This document shows positions 1 through 5,484 of a stretch of DNA of 5,484 bases, piece by piece. The number at the start of each line of letters is the position of its first letter. Position 1 is the stretch's first letter. The DNA is taken from the NCBI GenBank assembly GCA_017475805.1, contig JAFVEW010000185.1:1-5484 (forward strand). The letters run 5' to 3'. Position numbers and translations under genes: made by a program. The DNA is from Synergistaceae bacterium. Its GTDB lineage: Bacteria; Synergistota; Synergistia; Synergistales; Aminobacteriaceae. The notes beneath the pieces are model-generated. The model was given only the letters and a program-made list of their open reading frames with translations, made no database searches and was not told the origin of the DNA.

Positions 1-47
1 AGCCAAACTTTATCAAACTTCATATTTCCCTGTGTTTCAGATTTCAT
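1..47 (-). CDS. Start of a further gene, cut off by the left edge
   Basis: The first 15 codons plus two bases of a new frame are visible, reading MKSETQGNMKFDKVW and then Leu (CTN). The call rests on the start signals: an AGGAGG Shine-Dalgarno sequence at 61-56 lies 8 bases before the ATG at 47-45, the best initiation signal in the window. A second in-frame ATG at 23-21 (MKFDKVW) has a weaker AGGG in front of it and is less likely. The product cannot be identified; the visible residues do not look like the N-terminus of HsdM. It follows the charged-protein gene in the same direction, so it may be the last-named member of this operon or the start of the next one. Confidence 0.72.
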   Translation of the reverse strand, partial: MKSETQGNMKFDKVW

Positions 48-55
48 AAACTTAT

Positions 56-61
56 CCTCCT
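56..61 (-). promoter_or_regulatory. Strong Shine-Dalgarno sequence AGGAGG for the gene starting at 47
   Basis: On the minus strand AGGAGG is followed by 8 bases (ATAAGTTT) and ATG. This fixes the start at 47 over the in-frame ATG at 23. The other complete genes in the window have no comparable site and seem to depend on coupling to the gene before them. Confidence 0.85.
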
Positions 62-82
62 GTGTTTTTATCTCTTACACAG
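60..82 (-). repeat. Inverted repeat CTGTGT-N11-ACACAG touching the ribosome binding site
   Basis: On the minus strand CTGTGT (82-77) and ACACAG (65-60) are perfect 6-base inverted arms around an 11-base A-rich loop. The last two bases of the second arm are the first two of the AGGAGG site. A second ACACAG lies at 35-30 inside the coding start. This could be an RNA hairpin limiting access to the start, or a dyad operator for a regulator such as the XRE protein. The arms are short and chance is possible. There is no T-run, so it is not a terminator for the minus-strand genes. Confidence 0.35.
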
Positions 83-146
83 TTTATTGTACAGGCTCGT
101 TTAATATTTTGCCGTAGAAGAATATGGTGTCTAAGTTGATTTCTCT
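61..146. other. Short gap between the charged-protein gene and the gene starting at 47
   Basis: These 86 bases hold the inverted repeat ending at 60 and the first base of the Shine-Dalgarno site. The charged-protein frame also continues through 146-87 beyond its TGA. I see no convincing promoter: the best -10-like hexamer on the minus strand is TACAAT (91-86), with no good -35 at a normal distance. I see no intrinsic terminator. Confidence 0.5.
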
Positions 147-449
147 TCATATAGGGTTATCACCTATGTTCAGTACCAATGTTGCGTAGATGCTTTGTCT
201 TGCATTATTTTTAATGTCTTCTACGAGTTTATCTGTGTTTTTAGCGTAATATTCGGTAGCACCAGTATCGTCTTCCTCTCTTATTTTGTTGAGTTCTTCA
301 ATAAATTTTTGAACTGTTTTTTGGTTACGATCTTCTGAGATTAATGGTTCAGACTCATCATTAGCCTCGTCTTTTTCTCTATGATTTAATATTTCATGAA
401 GTTTTGCGGCATGCTTTAATAGTTTAAGATCTTTTTCCAATAAGCACAT
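147..449 (-). CDS. Small charged hypothetical protein, possibly truncated by a TGA
   Basis: I do not recognise this 100-residue product. It is hydrophilic, predicted mostly helical and very rich in Glu, Asp and Lys. There are acidic stretches around residues 26-41 and 53-61, a Leu-rich start (MCLLEKDLKLLKHAAKL) and one hydrophobic strand-like segment near the end (IYATLVLNIG). There is no signal peptide, membrane helix or catalytic motif. Its ATG follows the HTH stop by 2 bases (TAA-AA-ATG) without a Shine-Dalgarno sequence, so it is probably translated by re-initiation after the HTH gene, and the two may act as a pair. The frame ends at TGA (149-147). Beyond it the same frame continues for 20 sense codons to a TAA at 86-84, and that stretch reads like a genuine C-terminus. 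The gene may therefore be a slightly shortened form of a 120-residue protein. A toxin-antitoxin role would be speculation. Confidence 0.7.
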   Translation of the reverse strand: MCLLEKDLKLLKHAAKLHEILNHREKDEANDESEPLISEDRNQKTVQKFIEELNKIREEDDTGATEYYAKNTDKLVEDIKNNARQSIYATLVLNIGDNPI

Positions 450-451
450 TT

Positions 452-727
452 TTATTGTAAAAGTTGGTTTTCAACTTTATTCTCCTTTTTCCTTATAGGT
501 TGAAATTTGATTTCCAGTTCCATTCCAATAGCGTTAGCAAGTCGCTGTAATGTTCTTACTGATGGGTTTGCATTACCGCTTTCGAGCTTGCTTATGTCAG
601 GTTGGGCAATTCCAGCTTTTTCGGAGATTTCTTTTTGTGTCATTCCTGATTTTTTTCGAGCCCTAATAAAAGCCTCAATAGTGGTATCTTTCAAGGCTAT
701 TTTACTATTAGTCAATATTTTTTTCAT
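452..727 (-). CDS. XRE-family helix-turn-helix regulator (HigA-like)
   Basis: This 91-residue protein is a small DNA-binding protein of the Cro/C1 (HTH_3) class. The helix-turn-helix runs about residues 16-72: the core MTQKEISEKAGIAQPDISKL (29-48) has the family pattern TQ..(L/I)....G(I/V)....IS.LE.G, followed by NPSVRTLQRLANAIGMELEI, closely like HigA-type antitoxins and short phage-type regulators. The basic tail after residue 76 is probably flexible. It starts 21 bases after the metallopeptidase stop, with only a weak GAG upstream, and its TAA is 2 bases before the next ATG, so it is in the same operon. In typical higBA loci a toxin of about 100 residues with a RelE fold precedes the antitoxin. 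Here the metallopeptidase is upstream and the charged protein downstream has no recognisable toxin fold. It could regulate the restriction operon, regulate the gene starting at 47, or be an antitoxin with an unfamiliar partner. Confidence 0.93.
   Translation of the reverse strand: MKKILTNSKIALKDTTIEAFIRARKKSGMTQKEISEKAGIAQPDISKLESGNANPSVRTLQRLANAIGMELEIKFQPIRKKENKVENQLLQ
460..478 (-). repeat. Perfect 7-base hairpin at the end of the XRE gene
   Basis: On the minus strand AAAGTTG (478-472), a 5-base loop AAAAC and CAACTTT (466-460) form a perfect stem. It covers the last codons of the XRE gene, directly before the start of the charged-protein gene at 449. The stem has only two G-C pairs and no following T-run, so it is a weak candidate for modulating the downstream start or for transcript processing, not a clear terminator. 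Confidence 0.35.
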
Positions 728-748
728 TTTTACTCATTCTGATTTTTA

Positions 749-1465
749 TTATATACAATCAAGCGGCATGTCTGATAAAATTTGTTTAGCCTCTTTCCAA
801 GCAGGATAATATTTATCTAAGAGACTTTTGAAACGGTTTGTGTGATTTTTTTCAAATAAATGAACAAACTCGTGTGTTAATACGTATTCCAGGCACTCTA
901 TCGGCTTTTTTATAAGTTGAAGATTTATTAATATATTTCTTTTTGAAATATTGCAAGATCCCCATCGTGTTTTCATGTTCCTTATGTTGCAAGCGTTGAT
1001 TTTTATTCCCATTTTATCCTCACATTGCTTTAATATTATTGGCAATATATTTTTTAATTCACTGCGATACCATTCTGTCAATAATTTTTCGCGTTTTTCA
1101 TAAGAAAATCCCTCAGGAACTGTCATTATTATTTTATTAGGAGCTTTTTCAATTTTACTGCGTCGTCCTTTATAAAAAATAACTTGGAGCATGTAAGGCT
1201 TTCCTAAATAATAATAAGTTTCGCCTGATACATATTCCCGTTTTGTTTGACGGAATTGTCTTTTCATTCGGTCTTGAATTTTTATTATTTCAGGAATTTT
1301 TCGCAAAATAAAATTTTTAATAACTTTATCGGACGTTCTTGCAGGTGCGCTTACACTTACATCACCGTTCGGAGGACTTACCCTGATATATAAATTTTTT
1401 TGTCCCGAACGTTTAGTTACTTGAATCTCTAAAATTCCGACAGTGATTATTTTTTTAGTTGTCAT
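749..1465 (-). CDS. YgjP/DUF45-type HExxH zinc metallopeptidase linked to the restriction operon
   Basis: This 238-residue protein matches the YgjP-like (DUF45, COG1451) family of predicted cytoplasmic zinc metallopeptidases, often annotated as M48 or SprT-like. The N-terminal half is beta-rich with the family-type RVSPPNGDVSVSAP stretch (29-41). The C-terminal half carries the signature: RWGSCN at 167-172, a NILINLQLI strand at 177-185, then YVLTHEFVHLFEKNH at 194-208. H198 and H202 are the likely zinc ligands, E199 the catalytic base, and H208 a likely third ligand; P221-A-W223 follows as in relatives. There is no signal peptide or membrane segment. Its ATG lies 11 bases inside hsdR with no Shine-Dalgarno sequence, so it is probably coupled to hsdR. 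From memory, this family often sits beside type I hsdR genes. Its substrate is unknown; clipping HsdR or the restriction complex is a guess. Family call is firm, function is not. Confidence 0.93.
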   Translation of the reverse strand: MTTKKIITVGILEIQVTKRSGQKNLYIRVSPPNGDVSVSAPARTSDKVIKNFILRKIPEIIKIQDRMKRQFRQTKREYVSGETYYYLGKPYMLQVIFYKGRRSKIEKAPNKIIMTVPEGFSYEKREKLLTEWYRSELKNILPIILKQCEDKMGIKINACNIRNMKTRWGSCNISKRNILINLQLIKKPIECLEYVLTHEFVHLFEKNHTNRFKSLLDKYYPAWKEAKQILSDMPLDCI

Positions 1466-4400
1466 ATTCGGGTTGAATTTTTATAATTTTATCAAAAATT
1501 TCTTTTGCTTTTTCTTCAGCTTTTTTCGTGCCCATGCCTGATTTTAATAATATCTTGTAAATATTATTGCAGACTTTTCTGATTTTTTGCTCATTCTCTT
1601 TGAAATCGGGCATTATGCTCTCTCTTATTGATTTATCGAGCGTCAATGTTAATTCTTCATTGCCGTTAAAATAATCATATATGGCACGGCGAGCTGCGCT
1701 TTCTCTCACGGGTTCAGGGTAAATCAAATCTTCTTCGGGATGTAAAACTTTTCGAGCTATCTCTACGACTTCGATCAAATATTTTGCGTAGTCAAGAGCT
1801 TTTTCTTTCCGGCGTTTTATTAAGGCGTTAAGCATCTCTGAGAGTTTACTGTAATATGCTTCGTTCATGCTCATCTTTTGGACTATTTCATGCTTGATAT
1901 TATTCTCGATTATTTCAGGCTTTGCTGAATCATCGCAATTTAATTCTTTCAAAATTTCGTTAGGCGTTAAATTTTTTCCGTCAACAAGCAACTCAACAAG
2001 AGACATTTCTTCCATAGCACTTATAATTTTTGATTCGTTTGCATGAATATATGTATCGAGTATATAACGCATATCAGCTTCATATGCCCTTAAGTCTATA
2101 TAATCACAGCTGGCATATTTTATTAAATCTTTTATTCTGCAATATTCGTTGATTCTATCCCGGATTTCATCAACATTTTTTTCTGTGTAATTATAATGCG
2201 AGATTAATCTATCGCAGCAATTTGAAAAAGAACGGGCAGCTGACGACGTTAATTTATATAAATTTTCGCGTTCCAGCTTTTTGTCATCGTTACAAAAATA
2301 TTCAATATAACTCGAATCTTTTTTAGGGTCTTTAACCTCCGATAATAAATCTTTCAGAGCCTCAAGACTGCCATTCATCTCTGCAAATGCTTCATCATAG
2401 CGGCCTTTTAATAAGCCATCAACGTCGTTTTTATCATATAAATCAAACGCTTCAGACGTGTAATCTTTTATCGCAGATTCAATATTTCTAAATAAATCCA
2501 TATAATCAACGATGTAGCCATAATCTTTATCATAGCCGTCCGGCCTGTTGACCCTGCATATTGCTTGAAATAAATCGTGATCTCTCATGCTTTTATCAAT
2601 ATATAAATATGTAGCATGAGGAGCGTCAAAGCCTGTTAATAATTTATCAACGACGATTAATAACTTCATTTGAGACGGAGTTTCTTTGAAAAATTTTTTT
2701 GCTTCTCTTTCAAATTCTTCGGGCGTTTTGCCGTTCAACATTCTTTCATAAATTTTTTTCTTGTATTCTTCTTCGTCTTCTCGATTAGTATCTGAAACTG
2801 AAGTCCTAACATTTTTTTCTGCAGGCTCGTATGACGTTATGATCGCGCATTTCGTGAAACCTTTAGCTTGAAAAATCTCCCAATATCGGCACGCTTCATA
2901 TATGCTTCCGGCTACAAGCATTGCGTTACCTCTGTCATTTACAAGTCTTGGCTTTACGGCCATATCGAAAATTATATCGGCGGCGATTCTTTCAAGGCGT
3001 TCTCTTGAGCTATATATATTGCTTATCGTTGTCCACCGGCGTTTTAGTTCGTTCTTTGCGTGCTCAGTTAACGCTTGAGTTTTAATGTCAAATAATTTAT
3101 CTATTTTTTTCTTATCGCTTAAATATTGTTCAACATCGCGGGCTTCGTATCTTAAATCAACAACGACGCCGTCATCAACAGCTTCATTGAATTTATAAGT
3201 GTGAATATATGCTCCGAACGTTGCAAGGCTTGTAGGCTTATCAGATTTTAATAACGGCGTTCCCGTAAATCCGATTAATTTAGCTTTTGGCATTAATTGC
3301 CTCATTGCTTGATGAAGTTTTCCGGAATTTGTCCGATGACATTCGTCAATAAAAGCTATTATATTGCCTTTAGCTTCGTAATTTTTCGGGAGATTTTCCA
3401 ATAATTGACGCGTATATAATTCTATATCCGACTGTTTGCCTGCGTTATGGCCGTATTTATGAATCAATGAGCAAATTATAAAATCAACGTTGTTATTCAA
3501 AATATTTCGCAAGTCGGCGCAACTTTTTGCACGTCTTACATGATTTTCTCCGACGTTGTGAAAAACGCTTTCAATCTGAGAGTCTAATTCCTCGCGGTCG
3601 GTTACGATTACGATTCTGCTGTCGTCAATGTGTTCACGAATCCATTTCGCAAGCCACACCATTATTAAAGATTTTCCTGAGCCTTGAGTGTTCCAGACTA
3701 TTCCGCCTTCGCCCTGTAAAATTCGAGCCTGAGCAGCTATGACGGCAAAGTATTGATTATGACGCGCAATTTTCTTTTTTCCTGCATCAAAAATTATAAA
3801 GTCGTGAATTAAATTCAAAAATCTTTCAGGCTGACATAACGAGATAATTCCGTCCCTTAACATGTCTTTTTCTTTTGCCTGTTCTTCGCGGATTTTTAAC
3901 GATAATGAATCTTTTGCTCTTTCATCTTCTCGCCATGTTAAAAAATATTTTTCAGGAGTTTCGATAACGCCGTACCTCAAACCTTGCGAGCCGTTTCCAG
4001 CCATTAAGATTTGAACGGTGCTAAAAAAATTCTGAATACAGTCCTTATTTTGATTTCTGATTAACTGGCGGATACCTTCACCGACTGAGACACGGGAATT
4101 TTTTAATTCAATCATTCCGAGTGCGATCCCGTTGACATATAAAACTAAATCGGGACGTTTATGAGTTTTTCCGTCAGTGCATAAAATTGAAACTTCTTCG
4201 GCAATATAAAAATCATTTTTATCAAAATTTTTCCAGTCGATATAATTAACAGTTACATCATGACCGTTTTTGTCTTTTATGCCCATGCCGCCGTAACGGA
4301 GAAGATTGTATATTTTTTCATTCAGTTGGTATAAAGACAAGTTCTGATTTTGCGAAATATTTTCAAAATTTGCCATTGCTTTTTTAATTACGTCAAGGCT

Positions 4401-4547
4401 GTAATTTCGTGAGAGCAAATTTTTTCGTAAAAGCTCAACAATTACGGACGAATTATTAATATTTTCAAGACTGCCTAAAAATTTATAATGAAGCTCATTA
4501 ATCAGCCAATGCTTGACGCGTTCCTGAAGTTGTCTTTCACTTTCCAT
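1455..4547 (-). CDS. hsdR: Type I restriction endonuclease subunit R (HsdR), complete
   Basis: HsdR is the motor and nuclease of a type I restriction complex: it pumps DNA using ATP and cuts at a distance from the HsdS target. At 1030 residues it is a normal full length. The N-terminal PD-(D/E)xK nuclease shows P132-D133 and E147-L-K149 in RPDLVLYVNGIALGMIELK, followed by GIRQLIRNQ. The superfamily 2 helicase motor follows: Walker A NTQGSGKS at 286-293, RIVIVTDREELD at 311-322, the DEAD-like box DECH at 401-404, GFTGTP at 426-431, motif V LLTGFDAP at 636-643 and motif VI QAICRVNRPD at 661-670. Residues from about 740 to 1020 form the helical C-terminal domain seen in HindI-type HsdR (DUF3387 family), which docks on the methylase core. 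All catalytic motifs look intact. The ATG is 11 bases inside hsdS with no clear Shine-Dalgarno sequence, so translation is probably coupled to hsdS. The TAA lies 11 bases inside the next gene. Confidence 0.98.
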   Translation of the reverse strand: MESERQLQERVKHWLINELHYKFLGSLENINNSSVIVELLRKNLLSRNYSLDVIKKAMANFENISQNQNLSLYQLNEKIYNLLRYGGMGIKDKNGHDVTVNYIDWKNFDKNDFYIAEEVSILCTDGKTHKRPDLVLYVNGIALGMIELKNSRVSVGEGIRQLIRNQNKDCIQNFFSTVQILMAGNGSQGLRYGVIETPEKYFLTWREDERAKDSLSLKIREEQAKEKDMLRDGIISLCQPERFLNLIHDFIIFDAGKKKIARHNQYFAVIAAQARILQGEGGIVWNTQGSGKSLIMVWLAKWIREHIDDSRIVIVTDREELDSQIESVFHNVGENHVRRAKSCADLRNILNNNVDFIICSLIHKYGHNAGKQSDIELYTRQLLENLPKNYEAKGNIIAFIDECHRTNSGKLHQAMRQLMPKAKLIGFTGTPLLKSDKPTSLATFGAYIHTYKFNEAVDDGVVVDLRYEARDVEQYLSDKKKIDKLFDIKTQALTEHAKNELKRRWTTISNIYSSRERLERIAADIIFDMAVKPRLVNDRGNAMLVAGSIYEACRYWEIFQAKGFTKCAIITSYEPAEKNVRTSVSDTNREDEEEYKKKIYERMLNGKTPEEFEREAKKFFKETPSQMKLLIVVDKLLTGFDAPHATYLYIDKSMRDHDLFQAICRVNRPDGYDKDYGYIVDYMDLFRNIESAIKDYTSEAFDLYDKNDVDGLLKGRYDEAFAEMNGSLEALKDLLSEVKDPKKDSSYIEYFCNDDKKLERENLYKLTSSAARSFSNCCDRLISHYNYTEKNVDEIRDRINEYCRIKDLIKYASCDYIDLRAYEADMRYILDTYIHANESKIISAMEEMSLVELLVDGKNLTPNEILKELNCDDSAKPEIIENNIKHEIVQKMSMNEAYYSKLSEMLNALIKRRKEKALDYAKYLIEVVEIARKVLHPEEDLIYPEPVRESAARRAIYDYFNGNEELTLTLDKSIRESIMPDFKENEQKIRKVCNNIYKILLKSGMGTKKAEEKAKEIFDKIIKIQPEYDN

Positions 4548-5484
4548 AATTTTTTAACCGTACCTTTCCCGTTAATAAATCGTTCATTGCGCCGTCCCGG
4601 ATTTCTTTTATTTTACCGCGTTCGGCTTCGAGGGCTTTTATTTCGTCATCAAAGGCCGTTAATGTTTCGGCGATGGCTTTCTGTTCGGCGAGCGGAGGAA
4701 GAGGGATTAAAATTTTTTCTAAAACGTCAGGCGATAATCTTGGAATACTTGTGCGCCGTGTCTGTGAATAAATGTAGGATTGATTATGTAACAAAGTACA
4801 ATATAAAAATTTTTGATAAATATTTTGAGATTTTTCAAAATAAAAACAATCATCAGCAGCCCAAAAAGCAATTTCAGAAAATCCTACATCGCCGGCATTT
4901 CCAGCGGCAATAATAAAAGCTGATTGAGCATTGCAATTATAATATTCAAAAAAGCCAAGAGGCTCAAGACTATTTTGATATACAGGAAAATCTCCACGTG
5001 TTGATAGTTGTCTCCTAACTACTCGTTTTCCCCTTTTAATTTTAATAATTTCTCCCAGCTTTTTCACTTCCCAATCGCCGTTAAAACCTTTTAATCTTGT
5101 CCGGCCGCTCATTAAATCCTCAAGTGCGCCGTCGCGAATTGCTTTTTTCTTTTCGATTAAATCCGCAAGATTTTTTATATGCGCATCAAAAGTTCCGAGC
5201 GTGTCGGCGATGGCCTTTTGTTCGGCGAGCGGAGGGAGAGGGATTGAATATTGTATAATATATCTTTTATCACCGCGTGGCATTTTGATTCCCTTTACAG
5301 CACTCATCATATAAGCAATAAAATCATCGTTAGCTAAACAATAATATAAAAATTTGGCATATATTTTTTCATTTGCTTCTAACGCAAGAACATCATGGCT
5401 ACAACTTCCGCAAAATTCAGCAAAATAAATTTTCCTTAAATATGGTCTGATATTAGCAATTAAAATATTATTCTTTTCAAAAGC
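4537..5484 (-). CDS. hsdS: Type I restriction-modification specificity subunit HsdS, N-terminus cut off by the window edge
   Basis: HsdS is the DNA-recognition subunit of type I restriction-modification complexes and holds two HsdM and two HsdR subunits on the target. The frame is open from the right edge; an internal Met at 5310 is not the true start, because the 58 upstream codons also read as HsdS. Numbering the 315 visible residues from the edge, 1-80 is the C-terminal half of target recognition domain 1, with the typical NILIANIRPYLRK stretch and a later GSCSHDV. Residues 81-131 are the first conserved helical region, starting IPLPPLAEQKAIA and ending RDGALEDLMSGRTRLKG. Residues 136-259 are recognition domain 2, starting WEVKKLGE and including RTSIPRLSPDVLEKI. 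Residues 260-315 are the second conserved region, again IPLPPLAEQKAIA and ending in RLKNYGK. Roughly 100 N-terminal residues are missing for a usual length near 400. The stop (TGA, 4539-4537) overlaps the hsdR start. The methyltransferase gene hsdM is probably upstream, outside the window. Confidence 0.96.
   Translation of the reverse strand, partial: AFEKNNILIANIRPYLRKIYFAEFCGSCSHDVLALEANEKIYAKFLYYCLANDDFIAYMMSAVKGIKMPRGDKRYIIQYSIPLPPLAEQKAIADTLGTFDAHIKNLADLIEKKKAIRDGALEDLMSGRTRLKGFNGDWEVKKLGEIIKIKRGKRVVRRQLSTRGDFPVYQNSLEPLGFFEYYNCNAQSAFIIAAGNAGDVGFSEIAFWAADDCFYFEKSQNIYQKFLYCTLLHNQSYIYSQTRRTSIPRLSPDVLEKILIPLPPLAEQKAIAETLTAFDDEIKALEAERGKIKEIRDGAMNDLLTGKVRLKNYGK
4667..4708 (-). repeat. HsdS conserved-region direct repeat, distal copy
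   Basis: This 42-base segment matches 5204-5245 at 39 of 42 positions, in the same orientation and reading frame, 537 bases (179 codons) apart. It encodes IPLPPLAEQKAIAE, the start of the second conserved helical region. Weaker similarity continues toward the end of the gene, for example TTGCGCCGTC at 4587 and a matching GTGCGCCGTC at 5124 on the plus strand. Such repeats follow from the internal symmetry of HsdS and are also where recognition domains are exchanged by homologous recombination. Confidence 0.9.
5204..5245 (-). repeat. HsdS conserved-region direct repeat, proximal copy
   Basis: This is the partner of 4667-4708, with 39 of 42 bases identical. It encodes IPLPPLAEQKAIAD at the start of the first conserved region. 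The longest exact shared run is 17 bases (TGTTCGGCGAGCGGAGG on the plus strand). The two copies flank recognition domain 2, so recombination between them would delete or swap that domain in frame. Confidence 0.9.

Noticed and set aside
60..82. Rho-independent terminator
   Set aside because: The stem has only 6 pairs and, on the minus strand, is followed by GAGGATAAG and not a T-run.
86..91. TACAAT as a -10 promoter element for the gene starting at 47
   Set aside because: No acceptable -35 hexamer lies 16-18 bases upstream; a single hexamer in AT-rich DNA is weak evidence.
120..149. Selenocysteine insertion at the TGA of the small gene
   Set aside because: Only a poor 5-base pairing (GAAGA with TCTTC) with a long loop is present after the codon, and the protein has no redox-type motif.
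52..150. A 32-codon minus-strand frame whose ATG overlaps the small gene's TGA (ATGA) and whose TAA is just before the ATG at 47
   Set aside because: The fit in the gap is neat, but the product (MKRNQLRHHILLRQ...) is Arg/His-rich and unlike a folded protein, has no Shine-Dalgarno site, and the competing frame through 146-87 reads more like protein. A 32-codon open run is easily random.
507..809. Plus-strand frame of 100 codons
   Set aside because: It lies opposite the XRE gene and the end of the metallopeptidase, both with clear family motifs; its translation is low-complexity Ser/Phe/Ile-rich and has no recognisable domain.
3527..3742. Plus-strand frame of 71 codons
   Set aside because: It is antisense to the Walker A region of hsdR, which is strongly conserved; the frame is a shadow.
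4488..4913. Plus-strand frame of 141 codons
   Set aside because: It is antisense to hsdS and the hsdR start; the Arg/Leu/Phe-rich product is typical of a reverse-strand shadow.
4537..5310. Treating the Met at 5310 as the start of a short, single-domain HsdS
   Set aside because: The frame stays open to the window edge, and the 58 upstream residues carry the NIRPYLRK and CSHDV features of a recognition domain, so the gene is simply cut by the edge.

Overview
The window is one strand-coherent operon read entirely on the minus strand, from the right edge to the left. It is the downstream half of a type I restriction-modification locus followed by accessory genes. The DNA is AT-rich (by eye roughly two-thirds A+T) and uses the standard code: the long reading frames contain no internal TGA and use TGG for Trp. 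One start has a textbook AGGAGG ribosome binding site. Together these suggest a low-GC anaerobic-type bacterium using Shine-Dalgarno initiation; I cannot place it more precisely.

Layout in transcription order: (1) 5484-4537, hsdS, the DNA-specificity subunit, cut by the right edge so that its N-terminus and any hsdM lie outside; (2) 4547-1455, hsdR, a complete 1030-residue restriction and translocation subunit, overlapping hsdS by 11 bases; (3) 1465-749, a YgjP/DUF45-type HExxH zinc metallopeptidase, also overlapping hsdR by 11 bases; (4) 727-452, a 91-residue XRE helix-turn-helix protein; (5) 449-147, a small charged protein of unknown function starting 2 bases after the HTH stop, which may be the shortened form of a 120-residue protein; (6) 47-1, the first 15 codons of a further gene that has the only strong Shine-Dalgarno sequence in the window.

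HsdS recognises the target, HsdR translocates and cuts DNA, and an HsdM from outside the window would complete the complex. The metallopeptidase is translationally linked to hsdR and may act on the restriction complex or on a defence target, which is inference. The XRE protein is a plausible regulator of the operon or of the genes after it. Nothing here is clearly a wholly new system. The points most worth checking are the protease and XRE/charged-protein tail of the operon, a protein-like extension beyond the TGA of the small gene, a small hairpin touching the AGGAGG site, and the repeat-flanked, AT-rich recognition domain of hsdS. No stretch longer than about 100 bases lacks a gene.
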